NCBI GenBank assembly: GCA_016787785.1
Contig: JAEUTO010000011.1
Location: forward strand, 372,001-436,000
Origin: Bacteroidia bacterium
Lineage (GTDB): Bacteria > Bacteroidota > Bacteroidia > B-17B0 > Aurantibacillaceae
Reading direction: 5' to 3'
Length of the DNA stretch: 64,000 nucleotides
The notes beneath the pieces were generated by a model. It saw only the letters and a list, made by a program, of their open reading frames with translations, ran no database searches and had not been told where the DNA came from. Shown piece after piece: positions 44,965 to 53,369 of the stretch. The translations under genes and the position numbers were made by a program. The stretch's first letter is position 1, and every line of letters begins with the position of its first letter.

Positions 44965-47715
44965 GTGAAAAGGCTTTTAGTACTCTTGTTGATATGTTTA
45001 TCTGTTTATGGCTTTGCTACGCACAACCGTGCTGGCGAGATCCTTTATAAACGCATTGCACCATTTACACAGGTTGTTGGCAACATTACAGTGCAGGTTT
45101 ACACCTACTCAATTACACTCATTAAATACACCGACCACGGCAATGGAGTTGCAGATAGATGCGTGGATACTATTTATTTTGGCGACGGACAAAGAGGGAT
45201 AGCGCCAAGAATAAACAGCCATTCATCAGTTACAGGCTGTGATTGTGCCGATTGCGGGGAACTGATCATAAATAATCCGGGGTATGTGGTAAAAAAAAAC
45301 ATCTATACCATCATTCATACCTATTCTGGCGCGGGTAGTTATTTAATTCATTCGTTTGATCCAAACAGAAACGGGGGCGTAATAAACATTCCCAATTCTA
45401 TTAACCAACCCTTTTACCTCGAATCACTTCTGATCATTAATAATTTTTCCGGAGCAAACTCATCACCTGAATTTAAATACCCGCCAATAGATAGGGCTTG
45501 TTTTGATAAGTGTTTTTATCATAATCCCGGCGCGTACGATTCTGACGGAGATAGTTTAAGTTACGACATCTCTACTTCGAGAGGCGAAAACGGGCAGACG
45601 GTTCCTGGTTATTCTTATCCCGATGCGGGGCCCGGAGGCGTTTATGGCATCAACCCAATTACAGGTTTATTAACCTGGTGCAAACCTCAAGGACAGGGCG
45701 AGTACAATCTTGCCTTTGTGGTAAAAGAGTGGCGCAAGAATACGAGCGGTATTTATCAGCTAATAGGTTTTGTGTTGCGTGATATGCAGGTGGTGGTTGG
45801 TGCTTGTCCAATTAACGACCCGCCTTTTGTGAATGTGCCTATTGATACCTGTGTGGAAGCAGGCGCATTTATTACCAAAGATATTGTTTACGGCGACCCA
45901 AACATTTGTACGGTAACGCTACAAGGTAACGGGGGCGCGTTTTCCGGGCCGTCGCCTATAGCCACATTAAATAATACTCTTTTTACAATTACCTCGGTTG
46001 CAAATAATAGCACGGCAGCTTCTTTTGCATGGCAAACAAACTGCAGTCATATTCGTTTACAACCCTACCAAACCGTTTTTAAAGTAGAAGATGACGGACA
46101 ACCTTATACTGTTAATCCCATTAAGCTCGTCAATTTTGCAACCTACAACATTCGCGTCATACCGCCCTCTGTAAAAAATGTTACAGCAACACCGCAGGGC
46201 TCTTCAATGAATATTACCTGGTCGCTCTCGGCCTGCAGCCCTGCAAATAACCCAATCATTGCATACAAAGTATACAGGAAGAACGATTGTTCGCCTTTCA
46301 CGTATGATCCATGCGAAACCGGCGTATCGCCCAGCACAGGCTTTGCTTACATTGGTCAAACATCTCCAACCGTAAGTGTATTTCTTGATAACAACGGTGG
46401 AAATGGCTTGGTTGTTGGACAGGATTATAGTTATTTGGTGGTAGCTGTTTACAAGGACGGCTCTCAAAGTTATGGTAGCTCTCTAGTGTGCGCAAAATTA
46501 AAACGCGACATACCCGTACTTTTAAATGTTGATATTATGTCAACTTCGGTTTCTTCCGGGTCTGTTTTTGTGCGCTGGGAAAGACCACTTACAAACGCTA
46601 CAAGCCTTGACACCATTGCTTTTCCAGGCCCGTATCAATTTAATCTAAAATACCGCGCAGGCGCAACCGGCACCTATACAACAGTTTTTAATTCTACAAG
46701 CCCATTCTTTTTAAACCTTGCAACAACTTTTGTGCATACTGGCGTTAATACTGACGCTACCGATCAGGAGTATATAGTTGAGTTCGTTGCGAATACAACA
46801 ACCGTTGGAACATCACAACGTGCAACATCTATCTTTTTAACCACTACACCTGGCGATAGGCGCATTGATCTGAAGTGGTCTTCTTCTACTCCGTGGAATA
46901 ATTACAAATACTCTATTTTTCGCAAAGACCCTTCATCGTCTACTTTCTCGTTTGTAACTACCACTACGCTAACCACCTATTCTGATACAAATAACATTGT
47001 AAATAGCAATAGTGCGCGAAGTTATGTGTATTGTTATAAAGTTATGGGTGAAGGAAAATATTCGGATCCGTCAATCACCAAACCGTTATTTAATAATTCG
47101 CAGGAAAAATGTGCTACCGCCAGCGACCTTACGCCGCCATGCACGCCAACCCTTTCCATTGTTGCCGATTGCCCAACGGGTATGGTTCAAATAAGTTGGA
47201 CCAACGTGAAACCAATTTGTAGCGATGATGTGGTACAATATAATTTATTTTACAAACCTACTATTGACGAACCATACAATCAGGTTGCAACTTTAAATGG
47301 TGCAGCCTCAACCTTTTTTAACTATGATGGATTAGAATTGATCTCGGGTTGTTATGCTGTTCAGTCGGTTGATTCAAGCAACAACGTGAGTCCTTTAAGC
47401 GAAGATTTTTGTATTGACAATTGCCCGATCTTTGAATTGCCAAACATTGTAACATTAAATGAAGATGGCGTTAATGACTTTTTTAAAGCGATACGCGTGC
47501 GTCAAATAAAAGAGATAGATCTTGTAATTTTTGACCGTTGGGGTAATTTAGTTTACAAGACCACAGACCCATATTTTAAATGGGATGGTACTAGTATTCA
47601 AAGCAAACAAGTTGTTAGCGAAGGCACTTTCTTTTATATCTGCGATGTGTTTGAACCCCGTCTTAAAGGCATCGTCAAACGTAACCTGAAGGGTTATATG
47701 CAAGTGGTTAAGTAA
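44965..47715 (+). CDS. Large secreted protein with T9SS type B (CHU_C) C-terminal domain
   Basis: The 916-residue product has a signal peptide (about 1-18, ending YGFATHNRAGEI). A cadherin/Ig-like N-terminal region follows (about 20-400, with AYDSDGDSLSYDI). Several fibronectin III-like modules come next (about 400-800, for example ITWSLSACSPANNPIIAYKVYRKND). The gliding-motility CHU_C domain ends the chain (about 825-916; LPNIVTLNEDGVNDFFKAI, IFDRWGNLVYKT, GTFFYICDVF). The last is the type B signal for type IX secretion. Proteins of this layout are large surface adhesins or matrix components; no enzyme motif is seen. It is the longest type IX substrate in the window. Confidence 0.85.
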   Translation: MKRLLVLLLICLSVYGFATHNRAGEILYKRIAPFTQVVGNITVQVYTYSITLIKYTDHGNGVADRCVDTIYFGDGQRGIAPRINSHSSVTGCDCADCGELIINNPGYVVKKNIYTIIHTYSGAGSYLIHSFDPNRNGGVINIPNSINQPFYLESLLIINNFSGANSSPEFKYPPIDRACFDKCFYHNPGAYDSDGDSLSYDISTSRGENGQTVPGYSYPDAGPGGVYGINPITGLLTWCKPQGQGEYNLAFVVKEWRKNTSGIYQLIGFVLRDMQVVVGACPINDPPFVNVPIDTCVEAGAFITKDIVYGDPNICTVTLQGNGGAFSGPSPIATLNNTLFTITSVANNSTAASFAWQTNCSHIRLQPYQTVFKVEDDGQPYTVNPIKLVNFATYNIRVIPPSVKNVTATPQGSSMNITWSLSACSPANNPIIAYKVYRKNDCSPFTYDPCETGVSPSTGFAYIGQTSPTVSVFLDNNGGNGLVVGQDYSYLVVAVYKDGSQSYGSSLVCAKLKRDIPVLLNVDIMSTSVSSGSVFVRWERPLTNATSLDTIAFPGPYQFNLKYRAGATGTYTTVFNSTSPFFLNLATTFVHTGVNTDATDQEYIVEFVANTTTVGTSQRATSIFLTTTPGDRRIDLKWSSSTPWNNYKYSIFRKDPSSSTFSFVTTTTLTTYSDTNNIVNSNSARSYVYCYKVMGEGKYSDPSITKPLFNNSQEKCATASDLTPPCTPTLSIVADCPTGMVQISWTNVKPICSDDVVQYNLFYKPTIDEPYNQVATLNGAASTFFNYDGLELISGCYAVQSVDSSNNVSPLSEDFCIDNCPIFELPNIVTLNEDGVNDFFKAIRVRQIKEIDLVIFDRWGNLVYKTTDPYFKWDGTSIQSKQVVSEGTFFYICDVFEPRLKGIVKRNLKGYMQVVK

Positions 47716-47745
47716 TTCTGATTACATTTGCCTTTCTTTTAAATT

Positions 47746-48936
47746 ATGAAACTCTATAAGAACCTTGTTAATTCTGTTGCCGAAACGCTGCAGGAAATTT
47801 TTGTAAAGAACCGGTACGCCGACAAGGCCATCGAAAAAGTTTTCAAAGCGAATCCACAATGGGGTAGTAGAGACAGGCGTTTTGTTGCAGAAGCGGTTTA
47901 CGATATTGTAAGAAATTTTCGTTTGTATTCTGAGCTCGCGCAATCGCAAAAGAATTTCTGGTTCATTACCGCCGTTTGGTTAGTTATAAAAGAGATAGAA
48001 TTTCCAGATTGGCAAGAGTTCAAAGACCTTGACAGAGAAGCGATCAAAGCGCATAACGAAATCTTAAAAAGCAATTTACCGGTTTACGAATCTTACCCCG
48101 ATTGGTTGTGGGAGTTAGGAGTAAAAGAATTAGGAGAAGAGGTTTGGAGAAAAGAAGCGCTTGCTATGAACCAACAAGCCGCCGTTGTATTGCGTGTTAA
48201 TACGTTAAAAACAAACACAAAAAAATTAGTTGAAGAGCTTACAAAAACAAATATTGTTTTAAAAGAAGTAGATGGAATTGACAATGCAGTACAATTAGTA
48301 AAAAGAGAAAACGTTTTTCAGAATAATTTTTTTAAGTTGGGTTGGTTTGAAGTGCAGGATGCGGGCTCACAAATAATAAGCACTTTTCTAGATCCAAAAC
48401 CAAACCAGTTTGTTATAGATGCATGCGCCGGAGCTGGCGGAAAAAGCCTTCACATTGCAGCGTTAATGAACAACAAAGGCAAACTAATTAGTTTGGATGT
48501 TGAAGGGTTTAAGTTGGAAGAATTAAAAAAGAGAGCAAAACGTGCCGGAGTTTTTAATGTAGAGACAAGAGTAATTGAAGATTCGAAAACAATAAAACGA
48601 TTAGAGGGTAAAGCAGATAAATTATTATTGGATGTGCCGTGTAGTGGTTTGGGTGTTATAAAAAGAAATCCTGATGCTAAATGGAAATTAAGTAGCGAGG
48701 TAATTGAACGCACAAAAAAATTACAGGAAAAGATCTTAAACGAGTATTCGCAAATGGTAAAGGTTGGCGGCGAATTAGTATATAGCACTTGCAGTATTTT
48801 ACCCAGCGAGAACAGAGAACAAGTAGATGCTTTTTTATTAAACAATGTTAATTTCGAATTTGTAAAAGAGCGCGCGATCTTTCCCAGCGAGGGCTTTGAT
48901 GGCTTTTACATGGCCTTGTTAAAAAGAGTGTCCTAA
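47746..48936 (+). CDS. RsmB/NOP2-family rRNA (cytosine-5-)-methyltransferase
   Basis: The 396-residue product has a short N-terminal NusB-like helical part (about 1-130) and a C-terminal m5C methyltransferase. SAM motif I is VIDACAGAGGKSLHIAAL; the two conserved cysteines are in LLLDVPCSGLGVIKRNPDAK and VYSTCSILPSENREQV. The second Cys attacks C6 of cytosine and the first helps to release the product. It resembles RsmB, which modifies 16S rRNA, but which nucleotide this enzyme targets is not certain. TACATTTG at 47723-47730 is a possible -7 element 15 bases before the ATG. Confidence 0.88.
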   Translation: MKLYKNLVNSVAETLQEIFVKNRYADKAIEKVFKANPQWGSRDRRFVAEAVYDIVRNFRLYSELAQSQKNFWFITAVWLVIKEIEFPDWQEFKDLDREAIKAHNEILKSNLPVYESYPDWLWELGVKELGEEVWRKEALAMNQQAAVVLRVNTLKTNTKKLVEELTKTNIVLKEVDGIDNAVQLVKRENVFQNNFFKLGWFEVQDAGSQIISTFLDPKPNQFVIDACAGAGGKSLHIAALMNNKGKLISLDVEGFKLEELKKRAKRAGVFNVETRVIEDSKTIKRLEGKADKLLLDVPCSGLGVIKRNPDAKWKLSSEVIERTKKLQEKILNEYSQMVKVGGELVYSTCSILPSENREQVDAFLLNNVNFEFVKERAIFPSEGFDGFYMALLKRVS

Positions 48937-48980
48937 ACGTATTCATTAAAATCTTGTGTTAAGTCGTTTAATATTATTGT

Positions 48981-48988
48981 TACCTTTG
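48981..48988 (+). promoter_or_regulatory. Possible promoter of the second STAS-like gene
   Basis: TACCTTTG fits TAnnTTTG. A TTG at 48954-48956 lies 24 bases upstream, slightly wide for a -33 element. It stands 10 bases before the likely TTG start. Confidence 0.35.
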
Positions 48989-48998
48989 ATGTACAATA

Positions 48999-49412
48999 TT
49001 GATTCTGGTAAGAAAATATTCAATACTCGAAACTCATCGCGGCAGGGCGTCTACAACTGAATTTTGGGATAACGGCATCATTTTTATTAAACTGGATGAT
49101 AGTTCTGAGGTAACACTTGAAGACTCCAAAAGCCACCATGCTTTTTTAAAATCCAAATTTGACGGAAAGAATAAAATGCGCGTTTTAACAGAATCTGGTC
49201 GTTATACGAGTATTACAAAGGAGGCGCGTGAGTTTTCAACCCTTCCTGATACAAACAATATGACCCTTGCAAGTGCTGTGGTCATAAAATCACTGGCTCA
49301 CCGCATCGTAATAAATTTTGTAATAAGTCTTACAAAGCAACAAAACATGCATATGCGCATGTTTGAGAACAAAGAAAAAGCAATAGAATGGCTATTATCC
49401 TTAAAACAATAA
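48999..49412 (+). CDS. STAS/SpoIIAA-like small protein (DUF7793 type), second copy
   Basis: The 137-residue product begins at a TTG codon at 48999; an in-frame stop lies four codons upstream and the only nearby ATG is out of frame. Its plan matches the 40761-41147 protein: NGIIFIKLDDSSEVTLEDSK, KMRVLTESGRY, VVIKSLAHRIVINFVISL and the C-terminal MFENKEKAIEWLLSL. No signal peptide. These may be partner-switch proteins like anti-sigma-factor antagonists, which is inferred. The rhodanese gene follows after 7 bases. Confidence 0.55.
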   Translation: MILVRKYSILETHRGRASTTEFWDNGIIFIKLDDSSEVTLEDSKSHHAFLKSKFDGKNKMRVLTESGRYTSITKEAREFSTLPDTNNMTLASAVVIKSLAHRIVINFVISLTKQQNMHMRMFENKEKAIEWLLSLKQ

Positions 49413-49419
49413 TTACGTT

Positions 49420-49797
49420 ATGAAAACTTTTTTTACACTTCTTGCACTTGTATTTTCGTTTGCAGGTATCGCGCAAATAAAAAATGTTGATGCTACTGTA
49501 TTTAAAAAATTAATAGAAGAAAAAAAGTATGTTTTAATTGATCTGCGCACCAACGAAGAAATTAAAAGCAAAGGCATGATCAAAGGCGCCACGCAAATCG
49601 ATTTTTTAGATAAGAACGCAGAAGCTACCATTGAAAAATTAGACAAGAATAAAAGCTACTTGATCTATTGTGCAGGCGGTGGCAGAAGTGCTGATTGTGC
49701 GGAGCTAATGCAAAAGCAGGGCTTCAAAGATGTAGTTAATCTGGAAAAAGGTTTTAGTGATTGGAAAAATAAAGGCTTCGAAATAGAAACAAAGTAA
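49420..49797 (+). CDS. Exported rhodanese-like protein
   Basis: The 125-residue product has a signal peptide (about 1-18, ending AGIAQ) and a single rhodanese domain with VLIDLRTNEEIKSKGMIKGA and the active-site loop YCAGGGRSADCAELM, whose Cys is the sulfur acceptor. The six-residue loop CAGGGR has the length expected of sulfurtransferases. The signal peptide places it in the periplasm, where single-domain rhodaneses may relay sulfane sulfur. cysQ follows 17 bases later, a loose sulfur-metabolism theme. Confidence 0.85.
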   Translation: MKTFFTLLALVFSFAGIAQIKNVDATVFKKLIEEKKYVLIDLRTNEEIKSKGMIKGATQIDFLDKNAEATIEKLDKNKSYLIYCAGGGRSADCAELMQKQGFKDVVNLEKGFSDWKNKGFEIETK

Positions 49798-49814
49798 TTT
49801 TTCGGTAAATACTA

Positions 49815-50621
49815 ATGGACTATAACTCGCTCTTAAAACTAGCCATTACTGCCGCCCTAAACGCTGGGCAAGAGATCTTAAAGATTTACGATACTGATTT
49901 TTTTGTAGAAACAAAAAGCGACAATACCCCTGTAACACTTGCCGATAAAGGCGCAAGTAATTCTATCATTAAAGATCTAGTGCAGACACGAATCCCTATC
50001 ATAAGCGAAGAAGAAGACGTTCTCGATCACGAAGTGCGAAAAAAATGGGAGCATGTTTGGTTGGTCGATCCGTTAGATGGAACAAAAGAATTTGTAAAAC
50101 GTAATGGAGAATTTACCGTTAACATTGCTTTGATCGAAAATCATCAACCTGTTATTGGTGTTATTTATTTACCGGTTCATAAAGAACTTTATTTTGCGTG
50201 TATTAATTACGGTAGTTTTAAAGTTACAAAACAACAATTCTCTAACTTAACTGAAATCGAAAATGTTTTAACCCAGGCAATCAAACTGCCAACACAAAAA
50301 CTACCAAAAAAATACACGGTTGTTGCAAGCCGCTCGCACCTTAGTAGAGAACTAAATCAACACATTGATAAATTAAAGAATGTTTATGGCGACGTGGATA
50401 TTACCAATGTTGGAAGCAGTATAAAACAATGTTGGGTGGCTGAAGGAAAAGCACATGAATACTTACGTTTAGGTACCACAATGGAGTGGGACACAGCTGC
50501 AGGACAATGCATAATTGAGCAGGCTGGTGGGCAGATAATAGATCTTGAAACGCAGAAGCCTATGCGTTACAATAAGGATAACATGAGAAACAATTTTTTT
50601 ATTGCAAAGCATAGGGCTTGA
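49815..50621 (+). CDS. cysQ: 3'(2'),5'-bisphosphate nucleotidase CysQ
   Basis: The 268-residue product belongs to the inositol monophosphatase superfamily. Metal-binding motifs are ISEEEDV (about 70), WLVDPLDGTKEFVKRNGEFTVNIALIE (about 90) and a C-terminal MEWDTAAGQCIIEQAGG. It hydrolyses 3'-phosphoadenosine 5'-phosphate, a product of sulfate activation, to AMP. The upstream rhodanese gene is in the same direction and close by. A tRNA-Arg gene on the other strand follows its 3' end. Confidence 0.93.
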   Translation: MDYNSLLKLAITAALNAGQEILKIYDTDFFVETKSDNTPVTLADKGASNSIIKDLVQTRIPIISEEEDVLDHEVRKKWEHVWLVDPLDGTKEFVKRNGEFTVNIALIENHQPVIGVIYLPVHKELYFACINYGSFKVTKQQFSNLTEIENVLTQAIKLPTQKLPKKYTVVASRSHLSRELNQHIDKLKNVYGDVDITNVGSSIKQCWVAEGKAHEYLRLGTTMEWDTAAGQCIIEQAGGQIIDLETQKPMRYNKDNMRNNFFIAKHRA

Positions 50622-50642
50622 GCTATAAAAAGGTATAAAAGC

Positions 50643-50666
50643 AAAAAGGCCACCATTTTGGCAGCC
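50643..50666 (-). terminator. Intrinsic terminator after tRNA-Arg
   Basis: On the reverse strand GGCTGCCA pairs with TGGTGGCC around an AAA loop, with a 2-base internal mismatch, then TTTTT. It starts 5 bases after the tRNA 3' end. Confidence 0.75.
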
Positions 50667-50671
50667 TCTTG

Positions 50672-50745
50672 TGATCCCGCTTGGAATCGAACCAAGGACC
50701 GCAAGTTTAGAAAACTTGTGCTCTATCCAGCTGAGCTACGGGACC
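50672..50745 (-). tRNA. tRNA-Arg (anticodon TCT)
   Basis: The acceptor stem GGTCCCG pairs with CGGGATC, with one G-T pair. The D arm (GTAGCTCAGCTGGATAGAGC), anticodon arm CAAGT-TTTCTAA-ACTTG with anticodon TCT, and TPsiC arm CTTGG-TTCGATT-CCAAG are all present. The CCA end is not encoded. It reads AGA (and probably AGG) arginine codons, which should be common in this AT-rich genome. Confidence 0.95.
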
Positions 50746-50853
50746 AATTCATTTGAAATAGCCGAATACAACTACTTTTTTGAGAATGCAAATGTAAAAA
50801 AAATAATTATTTAAACAATTATAATTATTTTAGTGGACTAGCGTTTATCCCAT

Positions 50854-52806
50854 CTGCAACTATCAGTAATCATAGTCAATTACAACGTAAAGCACTTTTT
50901 AGAACAGTGTCTTTTTTCGGTTTTTAAAGCATTAAAGAACATTAATGCTGAGGTAGTTGTTGTGGATAATAACTCCGTAGACGGCTCTATAGCGCTTATA
51001 AAGGACAAATTCCCTCAAGTAAGATTAATCGCCAACACAACCAACACGGGCTTCTCTGTGGCCAATAATCAGGGTATAAAGATCGCCAAAGGCAAATATG
51101 TGCTGTTACTTAACCCCGATACTGTTGTGCAGGAGGATACTTTTGAGAAAACCCTGGCTTTTATGGAAGAACACCCCGATGCGGGCGGACTAGGCATTAA
51201 AATGTTGGATGGTAAGGGTAATTTTTTACCTGAGAGTAAACGCGGACTTCCGACCCCGGCAGTGGCATTTTATAAGATATTTGGACTTGCAAAATTATTT
51301 CCCGGGTCTAAAAAATTTGGTCAGTATCATTTAACATTTTTAGACAAAAATAAAACGCACCAAATAGATATTTTAAGTGGCGCGTTCATGTTAATGCGTA
51401 AAGAAGCTTTAGATAAAGTTGGTTTGCTCGACGAAACTTTTTTTATGTATGGCGAGGATATCGACCTTTCTTATCGTATTACGCAGGGTGGCTATAAAAA
51501 TTATTATTTTGCCGATAGTAGCATTATTCATTACAAAGGCGAGAGCACAAAAAAAAGCTCTGTTAATTATGTGATTGTTTTTTATAAGGCAATGGCAATT
51601 TTTGCGCAAAAACATTTTACACAAAATCACGCGCGCACATTTCGCTTCTTAATTTACTTTGCAATTTATTTACGAGCAGCAGCAGCAATAACAGCGCGCT
51701 TTATTAAACAATGGTTTTTCCCGGCAATTGATTTCGCGCTTATATTATTTGGACTCTATCTATGTAAAAACATTTACGAAACACATTTTAAACTCACCCC
51801 CAATTTTTATTCGCAGGAAACGTTAAATTTTTTCTTTCCAATTTATACGCTGGTGTGGATGTTCTTCGTGTATCTTAGCGGTGGTTATGATGTGCCGCTG
51901 CGCCTTACCAAAGTGGTAAGAGGGGTTTTAGCAGGAACGGCATTTATCTTAATTGTATATTCACTTTTACCGGAATACTACCGTTTTTCGCGGGCGTTAA
52001 TTTTAATTGGTTCGGCTTACACATTAGCAATTTATATAATAACGCGTTTAATTTATCACGCGTTAAAAATTAAAAAATTTAAAATAGGTGGTTACAAAAC
52101 AAACGCACGTATTGCCATTATTGGAAGCGAATTGGAATTTAACCGCGTAAACGATATCCTTAAAAAAACAAACATTAAATCAGAATTCATAGGTTTTATT
52201 AGTAACGAGAACAACGGCATTAAGAACGAAGCCTATATTGGTCACTTCCATCAAATTAATGAAGCAATTGATGTGCACCAATTGAATGAAATTATTTTTT
52301 GTGCCCGCGATATTTCATCACAAGAAATTATTGATAAAATGATAACGCTGGTTACAAAAGGCGTTGAGTTTAAAATTGCGCCACCCGAAAGCCTTTCAAT
52401 TATTGGTAGTAACAGCATTGATACCGCCGGCGATCTGTATGTGATAGACGTGAATAATGTTGGAAGGCCTGAGAACAGACGTAAAAAGAGGTTGCTGGAT
52501 CTTATTGTGAGCGTAACAGCACTGTTGTTCTTTTGGATCTTTATCTGGTTTCAAAAGAATAAACTTAATTTTATTGCAAACGCGTTTAAAGTTTTGGTTG
52601 GAATTTATTCATGGGTGGGTTATGGTAAAAACCCGCGTAAAGATCTGCCCTCTATTCGCCCTTCAGTATTAACCCCCTCAGATATGCATAAAGAGTCTTT
52701 ATCTGAAGACCGTATCAACAAAGCGTTTTTAAACTATTCTAAAGATTATAAGATTGAGAACGACCTTAAGATCATTTTCTCTCAGATAAGTAATTTAGGC
52801 AGATAA
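50854..52806 (+). CDS. GT2 glycosyltransferase fused to a sugar-phosphotransferase remnant
   Basis: A GTG at 50962 is a possible start but would remove the first strand of the glycosyltransferase fold. The frame is open upstream to a stop at 50839, and QLSVIIVNYNVKHFLEQCL, a classic GT2 opening, is encoded just after CTG at 50854; I take this CTG as the start (650 residues). The GT2 domain (about 1-270) shows VVDNNSVDGS, LLLNPDTVV and FMYGEDIDLSYR. Membrane helices (about 285-400) and a Rossmann domain (about 415-540) follow, as in WbaP/PglC-like priming transferases. The ending RKKRLLDLIVSVTAL ... WVGYGKN lacks the KFRSM-type catalytic block. It probably adds a sugar in surface glycan synthesis. 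Confidence 0.75.
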   Translation: MQLSVIIVNYNVKHFLEQCLFSVFKALKNINAEVVVVDNNSVDGSIALIKDKFPQVRLIANTTNTGFSVANNQGIKIAKGKYVLLLNPDTVVQEDTFEKTLAFMEEHPDAGGLGIKMLDGKGNFLPESKRGLPTPAVAFYKIFGLAKLFPGSKKFGQYHLTFLDKNKTHQIDILSGAFMLMRKEALDKVGLLDETFFMYGEDIDLSYRITQGGYKNYYFADSSIIHYKGESTKKSSVNYVIVFYKAMAIFAQKHFTQNHARTFRFLIYFAIYLRAAAAITARFIKQWFFPAIDFALILFGLYLCKNIYETHFKLTPNFYSQETLNFFFPIYTLVWMFFVYLSGGYDVPLRLTKVVRGVLAGTAFILIVYSLLPEYYRFSRALILIGSAYTLAIYIITRLIYHALKIKKFKIGGYKTNARIAIIGSELEFNRVNDILKKTNIKSEFIGFISNENNGIKNEAYIGHFHQINEAIDVHQLNEIIFCARDISSQEIIDKMITLVTKGVEFKIAPPESLSIIGSNSIDTAGDLYVIDVNNVGRPENRRKKRLLDLIVSVTALLFFWIFIWFQKNKLNFIANAFKVLVGIYSWVGYGKNPRKDLPSIRPSVLTPSDMHKESLSEDRINKAFLNYSKDYKIENDLKIIFSQISNLGR

Positions 52807-52874
52807 TTGTTAAACTTTGTTTAAGTAATTGTATAAGTAGAAAAATAACTTCAACTTTAATTAAAACGCAGATC

Positions 52875-53321
52875 ATGAAAAAACTAATTATCTTTTCTCT
52901 CTTATTACTTTCTTTTTTAGCAATAAATGCGCAGCAACAAAACCCTATTACCTGGGTTGCCTCATACAAATCAATTTCTGCAACAGAGGGCGAAATAATT
53001 ATTACACCCAAAATTGAAAAAGGCTGGCACAGTTATTCTCAAAAGGTAACTGCAGATGGACCGGTTCCAACCTCTTTTAAATTTACAGACTCAAAACAAT
53101 ATACGTTGGTTGGTAAGGTGGAAGAAACAAATGTACACGAGGAGTTTGACAAAGCCTTTGATGCAAAGATCTTTGTAGTAACAGATAAATCACTTTTCAA
53201 ACAAAAGGTAAAATTTGCCAAAGGCGGCTTTAACATTGCATTTAAGTTGGAATTTATGTGCTGTAACGATCAAATGTGCCTGCCTCCAAAAACAACTGAC
53301 CTAACGGTTAAGGTGCAATAA
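52875..53321 (+). CDS. Exported DsbD N-terminal-domain-like protein
   Basis: The 148-residue product has a signal peptide (about 1-19) and one immunoglobulin-like domain of the DsbD alpha type: ITWVASYKSISATEGEIIITPKIEKGWHSYSQ, and a C-terminal EFMCCNDQMCLPPKTTDLTV with the Cys pair expected to exchange disulfides. It is a paralogue of the N-terminal domain of the DsbD encoded 48 bases downstream, where the same place reads GMACNETQCQKF. It probably accepts or delivers electrons for periplasmic thiol proteins. Confidence 0.78.
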   Translation: MKKLIIFSLLLLSFLAINAQQQNPITWVASYKSISATEGEIIITPKIEKGWHSYSQKVTADGPVPTSFKFTDSKQYTLVGKVEETNVHEEFDKAFDAKIFVVTDKSLFKQKVKFAKGGFNIAFKLEFMCCNDQMCLPPKTTDLTVKVQ

Positions 53322-53369
53322 AAAAATAATAGTATTTTTACCTTGTTATCCTACTTTAAATACTTTACT

